This document shows, in pieces, positions 16,595 to 26,351 of a DNA stretch of 33,768 nt. Position 1 is the first letter of the stretch; the number at the start of each line of letters is the position of its first letter. Under the pieces are notes generated by a model. The model saw nothing but the letters and a program-made list of their open reading frames with translations, had not been told where the DNA came from and ran no database searches. The stretch comes from Proteiniphilum sp. (GTDB lineage Bacteria > Bacteroidota > Bacteroidia > Bacteroidales > Dysgonomonadaceae), in the NCBI GenBank assembly GCA_028709605.1, contig JAQVWR010000017.1:1-33768 (forward strand), read 5' to 3'. The position numbers and the translations under genes were made by a program.

Positions 16595-18628
16595 ATGGCA
16601 TACAATATTATTGAGCTTAACGAAAAGCTTACCACCGAATTGCGTGTTCTTGCCAAAGAAATGGGCATCAGACGCCCTGACGCTTACAAAAAAGAGGAAC
16701 TGATCTACAAGATCCTTGATGAGCAGGCTATTGCCGAAACAAAGAAACTGGGCCCCGATCCGGGACCCAAACAAACCAACAGCGGAAGGAAACATTCCGA
16801 CAACACAAGAAATCAGAAGAGCAGGTCCTCGAATAGGAAAACCGGTGCAGGTGGAAATGAAGCAATCAAAAAAGATCAAAAGTCTCAACCCGCCACAGCC
16901 ACACCGGCAACACAGTCTGCACCGACAACACAGTCCACGCCGGCAACACAGTCCACGCCGGCACCGCAAACTGTTCCGTCCAAACAGGCTGAAAAACCAA
17001 AGCCCGCAGAAAAGCCCAGGCTGGTAAAAAAAGAGGATGTTATTGTTAAAAAAAGTGAATTGCCCGCAAAAGAGGGTCTGCATACGGCAACCTCCCAAAA
17101 CAAGCTATCCCCTGAAGCCGACACCAAAAATCCGGTAAAGGCGGAACCCAAAAAAGAGACCGTTGATAAGAAAGAAGAGACAACGGTACCCACCAACCAG
17201 GCTAAAGCTACGGGAAAACCCATCCAACTGGTGTTCCGTTCCTCAAAGCACCGCAACGAAGAAAAGAAGAATACCCCCGCCCCGGTGACGCTTCCACCGG
17301 TGGTGGCCGAAGACCCTACGGCAGAAGTGAGCACACTGTCAGAAAAAGAAGCCCCCGCAACAGGAGGAAAGGTCTCCCTGCAGGACCTGATCGCTCCTTC
17401 GCCGCTGCAACCAAAGCAACAGGGTCCGCAAGGCAAAGGTTACGGACAGCTACAGGGACAGTCCCAGCCACAAAAAGAACAGCCGAAAGAGAAAGATCCC
17501 GGCTATGATTTTGACGGCATTCTCACAGCCATCGGTGTGCTGGAGATCATGCCCGACGGATACGGTTTCCTCCGCTCTTCCGACTATAACTACATGTCTT
17601 CACCCGATGATATCTATGTATCCCAGTCGCAGATCCGCCTCTTCGGTCTGAAAACCGGAGACGTCGTAGAAGGCCCCATCCGGCCGCCCAAGGAGGGTGA
17701 GAAGTTTTTCCCTCTGGTGAAGGTGGACAACATCAATGGCCGCAAGCCGGATGATGTGCGTGATCGTGTACCGTTCGACCATCTGAAACCACTGTTTCCC
17801 AATGAGAAGTTCAACCTCACCAAGGGACACAACGACAACCTCTCCTGCCGCGTGGTGGATATGTTCTCTCCCATCGGCAAGGGACAGCGCGGACTGATTG
17901 TGGCACAGCCCAAGACCGGGAAGACCATGCTCCTCAAGGATATCGCCAACGCTATTGCCGACAACCACCCGGAAGTGTATATGATCATCCTGCTGATCGA
18001 TGAACGTCCCGAGGAGGTGACCGACATGGAACGCAGCGTGAAAGCCGAGGTGATCGCCTCCACCTTCGATGAGCCGGCCGACCGTCACGTGAAGATCGCC
18101 GAGATCGTGCTCAACAAAGCACGTCGTCTGGTGGAATGCGGTCACGATGTGGTGATCCTGCTCGATTCCATCACCCGTCTGGCAAGGGCCTACAACACGG
18201 TTCAGCCTGCCTCGGGCAAGGTGCTCTCGGGAGGAGTCGACGCCAACGCACTGCACAAGCCCAAACGCTTCTTCGGTGCTGCCCGCAACATCGAGCATGG
18301 CGGATCGCTTACCATCATTGCCACAGCGCTTACCGACACCGGTTCCAAGATGGATGATGTGATCTTCGAGGAGTTCAAGGGCACCGGCAACATGGAGCTG
18401 CAGCTCGACCGAAAGCTCTCCAACAAACGGATCTTCCCTTCGATAGATATCATCGCCTCCAGCACACGGCGTGACGACCTACTCCTCTCGGAGGAGACGC
18501 TCAACCGCATGTGGGTGCTCCGCAACTTCCTCTCCGACATGAATTCGGTAGAGGCGATGGAGTTCCTGTTGAACCGCATGAGACGCACTTCCAGCAACGA
18601 GGAATTTCTGATCTCGATGAACGACTGA
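16595..18628 (+). CDS. rho: Transcription termination factor Rho with large N-terminal insertion
   Basis: About 677 residues, against roughly 420 for E. coli Rho. Residues 1-45 are the Rho_N helical domain ([13 protein letters not shown]). Residues about 50-300 are a disordered Pro/Gln/Thr/Lys-rich insertion with an 18-base tandem repeat. The RNA-binding cold-shock-like domain starts near 308 ([14 protein letters not shown]). The ATPase core has P-loop AQPKTGKT (Lys443), Walker [17 protein letters not shown], the Q-loop SGGVDANAL and the R-loop region. Rho is the hexameric RNA helicase that terminates transcripts. The frame is open back to 16508, but conserved sequence starts with [11 protein letters not shown] at 16595. 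A strong terminator follows. Confidence 0.96.
   Translation: MAYNIIELNEKLTTELRVLAKEMGIRRPDAYKKEELIYKILDEQAIAETKKLGPDPGPKQTNSGRKHSDNTRNQKSRSSNRKTGAGGNEAIKKDQKSQPATATPATQSAPTTQSTPATQSTPAPQTVPSKQAEKPKPAEKPRLVKKEDVIVKKSELPAKEGLHTATSQNKLSPEADTKNPVKAEPKKETVDKKEETTVPTNQAKATGKPIQLVFRSSKHRNEEKKNTPAPVTLPPVVAEDPTAEVSTLSEKEAPATGGKVSLQDLIAPSPLQPKQQGPQGKGYGQLQGQSQPQKEQPKEKDPGYDFDGILTAIGVLEIMPDGYGFLRSSDYNYMSSPDDIYVSQSQIRLFGLKTGDVVEGPIRPPKEGEKFFPLVKVDNINGRKPDDVRDRVPFDHLKPLFPNEKFNLTKGHNDNLSCRVVDMFSPIGKGQRGLIVAQPKTGKTMLLKDIANAIADNHPEVYMIILLIDERPEEVTDMERSVKAEVIASTFDEPADRHVKIAEIVLNKARRLVECGHDVVILLDSITRLARAYNTVQPASGKVLSGGVDANALHKPKRFFGAARNIEHGGSLTIIATALTDTGSKMDDVIFEEFKGTGNMELQLDRKLSNKRIFPSIDIIASSTRRDDLLLSEETLNRMWVLRNFLSDMNSVEAMEFLLNRMRRTSSNEEFLISMND
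16902..16973 (+). repeat. 18-bp tandem repeat inside rho (about four copies)
   Basis: Four imperfect copies of an 18-base unit (consensus CGCCGGCAACACAGTCCA), each adding six residues of the T-P-A-T-Q-S type to the disordered insertion. The unit is a multiple of three, so copy-number change would keep the frame. Confidence 0.85.
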
Positions 18629-18678
18629 TCCGGAGGATCAGATGCTCTGCACACAGAGCTACCCACCTACAAAAATCG

Positions 18679-18714
18679 AACGCAGCGGCACTGAAGAGTC
18701 CCGCTGCGTTTTTT
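18679..18714 (+). terminator. Rho-independent terminator of rho
   Basis: AACGCAGCGG (18679-18688) pairs perfectly with CCGCTGCGTT (18701-18710), followed by a T-run to 18714. It sits 50 bases past the rho stop and before the convergent truA end. Confidence 0.92.
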
Positions 18715-18762
18715 CACCCAAATACCTGTCAAAAAATTTATCTCATCAATTACCTGATGTCG

Positions 18763-19512
18763 TTATAGCCAAATATCACCGGGATAGGCCACATCCTCCA
18801 GAAAGAGGGCATGACCCGGAACCGAGTCGCCTGCCATTTTTCGATCCCCGGCCTCAATGATACGTCGGAAACCCTGTTCATCGAGCCGTCCCCTGCCCGC
18901 TTCGAGCAGGGTGCCGGTGATGGCGCGCACCATGTTGCGCAGAAAACGGTCGGCAGTGATGGTAAAGATATAGTGATCCCCCCTCCTCTCCCAGTGTGCC
19001 TGATCGATCCGACAGATATTGGTCTTCACGTCGGTGTGCAACTTGCTGAAGCTGGTAAAATCAGCATACTCCTTCAGCACATCGCACAGCCCATTCATCT
19101 GCTCCATATCGGGGTTGAAATGGATCCTGAAGGTCTGTTCATGCTGAAACGGATCCTTGTGGGTGGTGAGGTGGTAGCTGTAGGTGCGCGAGACGGCGCT
19201 GAACCGTGCATGTGCGTCGGGGCGTACCGGACGGATCTCCTGTACGGCAATATCTTTCGGCAGGAAGTTGTTGAGCTTGTGTACCAGCTCTGTCTTTTCG
19301 AAGGGATCGCCATCCCAGTCGAAATGAGCGATCATCCTGCGGGCATGGACGCCGGCATCGGTCCTTCCGGCTCCCGTGATCTTCACCTCCCTGCGCAGGA
19401 TGGTCGACAGCGATACCTCTAACACCTGCTGTACGCCGGTACCATTGGGCTGTGCCTGCCATCCCACATAGTTCCTGCCATTATAGGAAAGGGTCATGAA
19501 GAACCGCGGCAT
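18763..19512 (-). CDS. truA: tRNA pseudouridine(38-40) synthase TruA
   Basis: A 249-residue protein of normal length. The catalytic aspartate is Asp52 in the invariant GAGRTDAGVHA. Other family landmarks are MTLSYNGRNYVGWQ at the N-terminus, ARFSAVSRTYSY, and DRFLRNMVRAITGTLLEAG in the C-terminal half. It isomerises uridines 38-40 in the anticodon arm of tRNAs. It starts 7 bases downstream of the exonuclease gene and is probably the last gene of the dnaN-exonuclease-truA transcript. Confidence 0.96.
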   Translation of the reverse strand: MPRFFMTLSYNGRNYVGWQAQPNGTGVQQVLEVSLSTILRREVKITGAGRTDAGVHARRMIAHFDWDGDPFEKTELVHKLNNFLPKDIAVQEIRPVRPDAHARFSAVSRTYSYHLTTHKDPFQHEQTFRIHFNPDMEQMNGLCDVLKEYADFTSFSKLHTDVKTNICRIDQAHWERRGDHYIFTITADRFLRNMVRAITGTLLEAGRGRLDEQGFRRIIEAGDRKMAGDSVPGHALFLEDVAYPGDIWL

Positions 19513-19519
19513 GGAAGGG

Positions 19520-20290
19520 TTATCCTTTTAATTCTCTTAACCGTATCTGCGTAAGCACCTGTTTGGTGTTGAGCGGGAAATCGCCGTCCATCATCCAGGA
19601 GTAGTAACTCGGTTCTCTGGCGAGCACCTCCGTCACCGGCTTCCCCCTGTGTTTGCCGAAGTTGAACACCTCAACGCCCTTGTCGTTGTAGATGATGCGG
19701 CCGGCGAAGTCGACGTTGTCGTTGAAACTGGAGTAATCCTTCGAGAGCGCCTCCACATCGTTGATCAGATCGGGATAGCGGTCCAGCTGCGACTTGAGCA
19801 CCTCGTAGGTGGCCCGGGTGTCTGCTTCGGCAGAATGGGCATCCTCCAGTTTTTTGTTGCAGTAGAAGGCGTAGGCAGCCTCCAGGGTGCGCTGCTCCTT
19901 CTTGTGGAAGATGATCTGCACATCCACGAACTTGCGCTTGCTCATATCAAAATCGACCCCTGCCCTCAGGAACTCTTCCGCCAGCATCGGCACGTCGAAA
20001 CGGCTCGAGTTGAATCCCGCCAGGTCGCATCCCTCCAGCTGCTCGGCCAGTGAGCGTGCCACCTGTTTGAAGATGGGACAATCTTTCACATCCTCATCGG
20101 TGATCCCGTGGATGGCGGTTGCCTGCGGCGGGATGGGCATTTCGGGGTTGATGCGGCGGGACTTCATCTCCTCTTTCCCGTTGGGATGAACCTTCAGGAA
20201 GGAGATCTCCACGATACGGTCGTGCGTGATATTGATTCCGGTTGTCTCCAGATCAAAGAAGACCAGCGGATTTTTAAGATTTAATTGCAT
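19520..20290 (-). CDS. DnaQ-like 3'-5' exonuclease (DEDDh family)
   Basis: About 256 residues. Exo I is FFDLETTG (Asp13, Glu15), Exo II includes LAGFNSSRFDVPML, and Exo III is the DEDDh type HSAEADTRATYE. An extra C-terminal module with VFNFGKHRGKPVTEVLAREPSYYSWMMDGDF matches the small domain often appended to Bacteroidetes exonucleases. It may be the proofreading (epsilon-like) activity of DNA polymerase III, supported by its position directly after dnaN, or a repair/RNA exonuclease. The frame is open to an ATG at 20308, overlapping dnaN by eight bases; conserved sequence begins with MQLNLKNPLVFFD, so 20290 is preferred. Confidence 0.9.
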   Translation of the reverse strand: MQLNLKNPLVFFDLETTGINITHDRIVEISFLKVHPNGKEEMKSRRINPEMPIPPQATAIHGITDEDVKDCPIFKQVARSLAEQLEGCDLAGFNSSRFDVPMLAEEFLRAGVDFDMSKRKFVDVQIIFHKKEQRTLEAAYAFYCNKKLEDAHSAEADTRATYEVLKSQLDRYPDLINDVEALSKDYSSFNDNVDFAGRIIYNDKGVEVFNFGKHRGKPVTEVLAREPSYYSWMMDGDFPLNTKQVLTQIRLRELKG

Positions 20291-20300
20291 TCGGTTGGGA

Positions 20301-21425
20301 TTAGTCATTCAACATCATCGGCATCAGCAATGTCAGCATCTCCTCATTCTCCTCTTTCTCCACGGGAAGGATCAGACCGGCCCTCGAAGGGTCAGAGAGT
20401 TCAATCCGCACATCGGCAGAAGGGATGTTGTTGAGGATGTCGATCAGGAAGGCAGCCTTGAAGCCAATGTTCATCACATTCCCCTCATAGGTGCAGGGGA
20501 TCATCTCCTCCGCGGCCGTGAGAAAGTCGATATCCTGCGCTGATACCATGATCCTGTCTTCCGACAGCTGGAGTTTTACCAGGCTGATGGCCGGGTTGGA
20601 GAAAACCGCCACGCGCTTGAGTGCGTTGAGCAGCGCCAGACGGTCGATGGTGAAATTGTTCGGGTTGTTCTGCGGAATCACCGAGTTGTAGTTGGGATAG
20701 CGACCCTCCACAAAGCGACACACCATCTGATAGTCACACATGGTGATATAGGCGTTGTTTTCGTCGAAGCGGATCTCCACCGTGCCGCTCTCCCTGGGAA
20801 GAAGGGCCTTCAGCAGGTTAGCCGGCTTCTTGGGCAGGATAAACGACGAGCGGCCTTCACCCTTTGCCTCGGTAGTGGTCACCCGCACCAGCTTGTGGCC
20901 GTCGGATGCCACGAAAGTCACATCATCGGTAGTAATATCGAAGTAGATACCGTTCATCACCGGACGCAACTCATCATCGGCGGTGGCGAAGACGGTGCGG
21001 TTGATTCCCGAGAAAAGGGTATCCGCTTCAAGGGTGATTGACATGAAGTCATCCTTCAGCGGCTTCGGTTCCGGATACTCATCGCCTTTCAATCCTACAA
21101 AATTGTACTTCCCGTTGTGATAATAGATGAACACCTCAAGTGTCTCGTCGTTGATGTCTAAAGTTAGTGGCTGATCGGGCAGTTCGCGCAGCGGGTCGAG
21201 CAGGTTACGGGCGTTGATGGCCAGGCTTCCCTCCCCCTCGGCGCTGTTGACCTCCACCGTCGTCTCCAGGCGTGTCTCGTTATCGGCGGCCGTGAGCGAG
21301 AGGATGTTTCCTTTCAGGTTCAACAGGAAACAATCCAGGATGGGTAAAGTATTCTTGGAGTTGATCACCCTGCTAATGGCTTGCAAATGGCTCAACAGCG
21401 TGGTACTGGATACTACAAATTTCAT
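20301..21425 (-). CDS. dnaN: DNA polymerase III sliding clamp, beta subunit
   Basis: A 374-residue beta clamp of normal length with three similar domains. MKFVVSSTTLLSHLQAISRVINSKNTLPIL opens domain 1, FVASDGHKLVRV is in domain 2, and domain 3 ends in ILPVEKEENEEMLTLLMPMML, which includes the polymerase-binding tail. The dimer encircles DNA and tethers polymerase III. dnaA and recF are not nearby, so this is not the classical dnaA-dnaN-recF arrangement; instead a DnaQ-like exonuclease follows. A promoter box lies 20 bases upstream of the ATG. Confidence 0.97.
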   Translation of the reverse strand: MKFVVSSTTLLSHLQAISRVINSKNTLPILDCFLLNLKGNILSLTAADNETRLETTVEVNSAEGEGSLAINARNLLDPLRELPDQPLTLDINDETLEVFIYYHNGKYNFVGLKGDEYPEPKPLKDDFMSITLEADTLFSGINRTVFATADDELRPVMNGIYFDITTDDVTFVASDGHKLVRVTTTEAKGEGRSSFILPKKPANLLKALLPRESGTVEIRFDENNAYITMCDYQMVCRFVEGRYPNYNSVIPQNNPNNFTIDRLALLNALKRVAVFSNPAISLVKLQLSEDRIMVSAQDIDFLTAAEEMIPCTYEGNVMNIGFKAAFLIDILNNIPSADVRIELSDPSRAGLILPVEKEENEEMLTLLMPMMLND

Positions 21426-21444
21426 GATGCTATCTTTTTTTGAA

Positions 21445-21452
21445 CAAATATA
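21445..21452 (-). promoter_or_regulatory. Putative -7 promoter box (TATATTTG) for dnaN
   Basis: The minus strand reads TATATTTG, a TAnnTTTG match, giving a short leader of about 12 bases. No clear -33 TTG is visible. Confidence 0.55.
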
Positions 21453-21498
21453 GGAAATTATCTTGGAGCGAAGCTGTTTTTTCGCATAATTTTATCGA

Positions 21499-21525
21499 CA
21501 GCGGTCAGCTTTCAGCGGTCAGCTT
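21499..21525 (-). repeat. AGCTGA-type short repeat cluster upstream of dnaN
   Basis: On the minus strand two copies of AGCTGACCGCTG separated by AAA. It belongs with the clusters at 28992, 30827 and 33590 and has the same orientation relative to the downstream gene. Confidence 0.7.
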
Positions 21526-21589
21526 ATGAACGGTTTCGTTGCAATCAGACTACATGCGAACCTTGAATAAACCGACGAACCTGAAAACA

Positions 21590-22486
21590 TTATTTTCTGT
21601 TTCGCGGATGATGTTCAATAATCTCCTGCCGCAGGAAATTCCGGTCCATGTGGGTATAGATCTCGGTGGTCGTGATCTTTTCGTGCCCCAGCATCTCCTG
21701 GATCACGCGGATGTTGGCCCCTCTTTCGAGCAGATGGGTGGCAAAAGAATGACGAAAGACATGAGGACTGATCGTCTTCTGTAAACCAGCCATCTCAGCA
21801 TATTGTTTGATGTAATGAAACACGGTGACACGTGATATGGCCTTTCCGCGCGAACTGACAAAGACGATATCCTCGTGTCCTTTTTGTATATTGATCTGAC
21901 TGCGGTATGGAAGCCAGTTGTGGATCTTCTCAACAGCCGTCTCAGATATGGGTACCAATCGCTGCTTGCTTCCTTTCCCCTCCACCCGGATAAATCCTTC
22001 TTCGGGATAAAGATCCGAAAAGCGAAGGTGGGTGAGCTCAGAGATACGCAAACCACAGCTATACAGCGTTTCGATGATGGCATAATTACGGGTGCCTTCC
22101 GGAGTGGAGAGATCGATGACCCCCAAGAGCGCATCGATCTCTTCGAGGGAAAGCACAACGGGCAGTTTCAAGCCTGTCTTCGGTGTCTCCATCAGTTCCG
22201 CGGGGTTTTCATCACGATAGTGATCCATCTGAAGAAAGCGAAAGAAGGACTTCATTCCCGAAATACAACGTGCAACGGAACGGGGAGAAATGCCGCTGTC
22301 GTGCAGTTCTGCCAGGAACGACTCCAGGTGGTTCTGCTCCACGGTGACAAAGGTGAGTTGACTTGCCTCAAGAAAGGCGATCAGTTTCTGCAGATCGCCC
22401 ATATAGGCATCAATGGTATGGGGCGACAACCCCTTTTCCAGCAACAGGTAACGTCTGTAAGATTCTATGAGCGATTTTTGTGTCAT
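21590..22486 (-). CDS. xerD: Site-specific tyrosine recombinase XerD-like
   Basis: A 298-residue tyrosine recombinase with SAM-like N-terminal domain (YLLLEKGLSPHTIDAYMGDL) and the whole catalytic set: Arg147 (CGLRISEL), Lys171 (GKGSKQR), His242 and Arg245 (HVFRHSFATHLL), His268 (LGHEKI) and Tyr277 (IYTHMD). The length and the cleanly conserved core fit the housekeeping XerD that resolves chromosome dimers at dif, rather than a phage or transposon integrase. The start at 22486 is one base past the kinase stop (TGAAATG), which implies translational coupling. An upstream ATG at 22525 would overlap the kinase by 38 bases and is less likely. Confidence 0.92.
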   Translation of the reverse strand: MTQKSLIESYRRYLLLEKGLSPHTIDAYMGDLQKLIAFLEASQLTFVTVEQNHLESFLAELHDSGISPRSVARCISGMKSFFRFLQMDHYRDENPAELMETPKTGLKLPVVLSLEEIDALLGVIDLSTPEGTRNYAIIETLYSCGLRISELTHLRFSDLYPEEGFIRVEGKGSKQRLVPISETAVEKIHNWLPYRSQINIQKGHEDIVFVSSRGKAISRVTVFHYIKQYAEMAGLQKTISPHVFRHSFATHLLERGANIRVIQEMLGHEKITTTEIYTHMDRNFLRQEIIEHHPRNRK

Positions 22487-22487
22487 T

Positions 22488-24983
22488 TCAGCCTTGAGAA
22501 AACTTTTCCACCCATCCCGTGGCATCCCTCACACTTTCTTTCAACAGGTCCAATATTTCGTCCTTCTCCTGGTCAGTCAAATACTTCTCTTTTTCGAGAC
22601 GGCTCAACAGGAAAGCAAGCCTTCTATTGTCCATCATGCGGAAGAGAGGGAGCATTTTGTGCGACAGATTCGATGCCGCGTGATCATCGTTGTTTTGAAA
22701 ACAGGCTCTCAACAGAGGGATATTGTCGGTCGTTTCATCGATAAATGATTGCAAGATAGCCTTTGACACAATCGGATCCTCCTTTACAAACTCGATCAGT
22801 GCAACAGCACCCTTCGTGGTGTTTTCAGGTGAGACCACCGCAAGACTTTGTTCATCCGGGACAATCTGCAGATGAAGGCGCACGGTTTCAGCCAGATCGT
22901 GAGAGGAGAACGGTTTGGCCAGGTAAGCGGAAAAGCCGGCATCCCGGATATCATCAGCAGAAATATCCGACCGTGCGGTGAGGGCGATCAGAGGGATGGT
23001 GCTGTCCCGCAGGGCAGCCCGCACCTTCTCCACCAGAGTAAACCCGTTGGTGTGGGGCATCTGTATGTCAATGAAGATGATGTCAAATTTCTGATGATTC
23101 AGCAAGGTAATCACCTTTTCAGGATCTCTCTCCGTGACACAATCCATCTTGATCTTTTGCAGCATCTCGGAGATCATCATCAGCTGAGTGATATCGTCAT
23201 CAACGACCAGCACAGAAACCCCCTTCGTGTGGGCAGCAGAACGGTTCTCAACGGGATTGTCCGCTTGCTCCGCCTCAGTCTTCAGGGGCATTTCAACGAT
23301 GAACGATGAACTCTTCTCCTTTTCAGAAATAAGGTGTATCTCCCCTTGCAACACCTCCACAAGGCCTTTGATGATGGCGAGCCCCAAACCGCTGCCCTCA
23401 ATGGGTACGGGATGATCGCCACGGTTGTCGAGACGATAGAACTCACTGAATATCAGCTGCTGTTCTGCTTCATCGATCCCCTCCCCGGTATCGGTCACGG
23501 TAAAGATGAACCAGTCGGAACGATCCCTGATCTCCTCCTGCATGGAAATCGAAATTTTCCCGCGCGAGGTATATTTTACGGCATTGGAGAGAATATTGCT
23601 CATGATCTGTCTGATCACATAAGGGTCGCCATAGCGGATGCTCTTTTCCGGGATCCTGTTCTCCACAGCATAATCCAGCTCTTTATGCATAGCCAGAGGC
23701 CGAAAACTCTGCACCGTCTCTTCGGTAAGGGTATGCAGATCGAACCGGGTCTCTTTCAGCTGCCAGGTACCCGACTCTATCCGATGATAATCGAGCAGGG
23801 TGGAAACCAGACGCAGCACATTGTCACCCGAGTTTTTCATGTTATGCAGAAAACGCTCTCGTTTATCGGGATCATCCTCCTGTTCCATCAGCTCGATGTA
23901 GCCCAGAATGGAGCTCATTGGGGCTTTTATGTCGTGTGAGATGGTGAGCATCAGCTTTTCGCGTGAAGAGAGCAGGTTGGAAATCCGCTGGTGCGATCGT
24001 TCAAGTTCCTTGCGGTAACGCTGGCTTTTGTTGAGATCAACCATAAAGAGGAACCCGAAAATCAGGGCAACCACCACGGCCAGTGTGGAAACCAGAAAGA
24101 GAGTTTGCTGTGAACCGCTGAGAGCCCTCTCGCGGGCCATCACCAGCTGAAGTGTTTTTGTCATCTCCTCCTGTTCAACACCTTTCAGCAACTCATCAAT
24201 ACGAGCGGTTAACATACGGTTGGTTTGGCTCATCACCTCCAGCTGCCGGAGGAAAGCCAGTTCGAACTTTTTCTGACGCTGCAGGTCTAACCTCTCGGAG
24301 TAACGGACCTTATTGATCAGTGTGTCTACCATCACCTTGAACTGGTTAGCGGTGACCTGCGATCGGTTTTCAATCACCAGGGTGGAGTCCTGCGACGCAA
24401 CAAACACGTTTCGCACCCTGTCCAGGAAGCCTTTGCGTCGGCCCAGTACCACACTGGTATCGCTTTCCTGGGTCACGGAAGAATTCAGGTTTCTGCGGGT
24501 CAGAAAATCAGTGATCTCCCTGTTCAAGGCGCGGGGGACATAGGTGCTCTCTATCCGCCTTGTGACCTCCGGAGCAGTACGCATCGAATCGAGCAGGTAG
24601 GCGGCCTGCTGCAGGTTATCCCGTTTCTGTCCGATCAGCAGGCGGATGCTATCCAGCTTAACCGTACGCGACGGATCATCCGTCATCCGCTTCAAAGAAT
24701 CGAGATAGAGACTGATCTCAGGAATAATGGAATCATATTTCAAGAAATACTGACCGGCATTCTTTGCAGTAAACAGGTTCTGTTCACTCTCAATCTCATA
24801 TAATTTTGAAAGTGTGTTCCCCACAAGCAACAGCTCACGATGCTCCTCGTTTCTCAGCCTGTTGTCGGAGAACACCACCAGATTGCGGTAAATGGCCAAA
24901 AGACCGGCGGCCATGATCCCCACAATCAGGATATAGCCGACGATCACTTTCATCCGTATCTTCGATGCTCCCTTATTTTCCAT
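22488..24983 (-). CDS. Hybrid sensor histidine kinase with receiver and Hpt domains
   Basis: About 831 residues. There are two transmembrane helices (about 13-32 and 295-315) around a helical periplasmic sensor of about 260 residues. HisKA follows with His350 in SHDIKAPMSSILGY, then HATPase_c (MSNILSNAVKYT, DTGEGI, GSGLGLAI) and a receiver domain with Asp639 in IIFIDIQMP and the Lys of YLAKPF. A C-terminal Hpt-like domain carries His775 in NLSHKMLP. All four relay sites are present, so phosphate can pass His-Asp-His to an external receiver, most simply the NtrC-like regulator encoded just upstream. The signal is unknown. Further ATGs at 25001 and 24998 are possible starts. Confidence 0.92.
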   Translation of the reverse strand: MENKGASKIRMKVIVGYILIVGIMAAGLLAIYRNLVVFSDNRLRNEEHRELLLVGNTLSKLYEIESEQNLFTAKNAGQYFLKYDSIIPEISLYLDSLKRMTDDPSRTVKLDSIRLLIGQKRDNLQQAAYLLDSMRTAPEVTRRIESTYVPRALNREITDFLTRRNLNSSVTQESDTSVVLGRRKGFLDRVRNVFVASQDSTLVIENRSQVTANQFKVMVDTLINKVRYSERLDLQRQKKFELAFLRQLEVMSQTNRMLTARIDELLKGVEQEEMTKTLQLVMARERALSGSQQTLFLVSTLAVVVALIFGFLFMVDLNKSQRYRKELERSHQRISNLLSSREKLMLTISHDIKAPMSSILGYIELMEQEDDPDKRERFLHNMKNSGDNVLRLVSTLLDYHRIESGTWQLKETRFDLHTLTEETVQSFRPLAMHKELDYAVENRIPEKSIRYGDPYVIRQIMSNILSNAVKYTSRGKISISMQEEIRDRSDWFIFTVTDTGEGIDEAEQQLIFSEFYRLDNRGDHPVPIEGSGLGLAIIKGLVEVLQGEIHLISEKEKSSSFIVEMPLKTEAEQADNPVENRSAAHTKGVSVLVVDDDITQLMMISEMLQKIKMDCVTERDPEKVITLLNHQKFDIIFIDIQMPHTNGFTLVEKVRAALRDSTIPLIALTARSDISADDIRDAGFSAYLAKPFSSHDLAETVRLHLQIVPDEQSLAVVSPENTTKGAVALIEFVKEDPIVSKAILQSFIDETTDNIPLLRACFQNNDDHAASNLSHKMLPLFRMMDNRRLAFLLSRLEKEKYLTDQEKDEILDLLKESVRDATGWVEKFSQG

Positions 24984-25009
24984 GGTGCCAATGTGCATCA
25001 TTGCACGGT

Positions 25010-26308
25010 TTATGTTGAAACGTTATAAAGCTTTATCTTATTGTAGAGCGTTTTCCTGTCAATATTAAGAATGGAGGCAGCCATGGTCTTGTTCCCCTTG
25101 GCAAGCTGAAGCGCTTCCAATATTTTTTCCTTTTCATAGTTTTCTTTTCGCAACTTATACAGCGAATGGATGAGCAGCGGCTTCTGTTCTTTTTTGACCT
25201 CTCCTTTTCCAAACAGCTCCGTCGCGATCCCAACCGATATACAGGGAGTTTCGGTCAGCAGGACAGCCTTAATGATCATGTTCTTCAGTTCCTGCATATT
25301 TCCCGGCCAGGCATAATGATAGAACTGATCCATCAGTTCCGGATCAATTCCCTGTATCTCTTTGTTAAGGATGTAATTGGAGAAAGCAAGGAAGTGGGCA
25401 GTTAATGCAGCGATCACCTCCTTCTTTCCTTTAAGCGTTGGAAGCTCCATGCTGTTTTTCTCCAGGAGGGAATAGAGCTTGGGGATCATCAGTTTCTGCA
25501 ACTCCTCTTTTTTCTTTAAGGAGCTGACGACCACCTGCGTGAAATCATCATCTCTTTTCTGACGAGTAAGGATACCCAGCAGTTCATCCTGCAGATTCAG
25601 ATCCAGCTGCTCGGCGTTACGGATATGCAGAATCCCGCCCCGGGCCTCCCTGAGCTTTTCAATCAACAGCGATTCATCCCCTGCAGAACCTGTTTGCCTT
25701 CGGCTCTCCTCCCTGTCACCAGTGGAGTGATCCATATCCATGATCACCAGCGGTTTGCCCAGATGAAATCCCTTATCATGCAGATATTTCACAGCGGACG
25801 ATTTACCCGTGCCCCTGTTTCCGGTGATCAGCAGATGTGTTTTATGCTCCACCGTGCTGTCCAGATATTTCAACAGCTCGTCATACTCCTTACCGGGCGG
25901 TTTGATCAACTCATTGCAAGAGCGGTCATTGAGCTGTTTATGCTGTTGTATTTTGAACGCCTCATCAATTTTGCGAAAGAAATATTCGGGGTCAATCGGT
26001 TTTGCGATATAATCCGATGCGCCCGATTTCATGGCAGCTACAGCCGATTCAATATCGGCGTAACCGGTCATGATGATCACCAGGATATCGGAATCATATT
26101 TTTTCACCCATGATAAAAAAGTGAAACCGTCAATATCCGGCATTTTGATATCTGCCAGGATCAGATCAAACGGTTGTTCCCTTACCATCTGCTTGGCTAC
26201 ATTCACATCTGTGGCTGTTTCTGCGTTGAATCCTCTTTTGATCAACCAGGACTTCAACATCAAACAGACGGTTAAATTGTCGTCAACAACAAGAAAATTT
26301 CTATTCAT
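25010..26308 (-). CDS. NtrC-like response regulator with degenerate AAA+ domain
   Basis: About 432 residues. The receiver has Asp53 (LILADIKMP) and Lys103 (YIAKPI). The central AAA+ region keeps a Walker A, GNRGTGKS (163-170). The GAFTGA loop that contacts sigma-54 is absent, and the Walker B position reads ILHIRN instead of LFLDE, so ATP hydrolysis and sigma-54 activation look lost. YHYAWPGNMQELKN (the PGN...ELKN segment) and the Fis-type helix-turn-helix (GNKTMAASILNIDRKTLYNKI) remain. It is probably a DNA-binding regulator acting without sigma-54. The hybrid kinase gene follows closely. An ATG at 26317 is an alternative start. Confidence 0.9.
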   Translation of the reverse strand: MNRNFLVVDDNLTVCLMLKSWLIKRGFNAETATDVNVAKQMVREQPFDLILADIKMPDIDGFTFLSWVKKYDSDILVIIMTGYADIESAVAAMKSGASDYIAKPIDPEYFFRKIDEAFKIQQHKQLNDRSCNELIKPPGKEYDELLKYLDSTVEHKTHLLITGNRGTGKSSAVKYLHDKGFHLGKPLVIMDMDHSTGDREESRRQTGSAGDESLLIEKLREARGGILHIRNAEQLDLNLQDELLGILTRQKRDDDFTQVVVSSLKKKEELQKLMIPKLYSLLEKNSMELPTLKGKKEVIAALTAHFLAFSNYILNKEIQGIDPELMDQFYHYAWPGNMQELKNMIIKAVLLTETPCISVGIATELFGKGEVKKEQKPLLIHSLYKLRKENYEKEKILEALQLAKGNKTMAASILNIDRKTLYNKIKLYNVST

Positions 26309-26351
26309 CGTTCCCATAAAAAACTAAACAGATCCGGAGATTCGTTTCAGA

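Noticed and set aside
21590-22486. XerD-like gene as a mobile-element integrase
   Set aside because: No attachment repeats, cargo or tRNA are nearby, and it is embedded in a housekeeping cluster with the XerD-type length and core.
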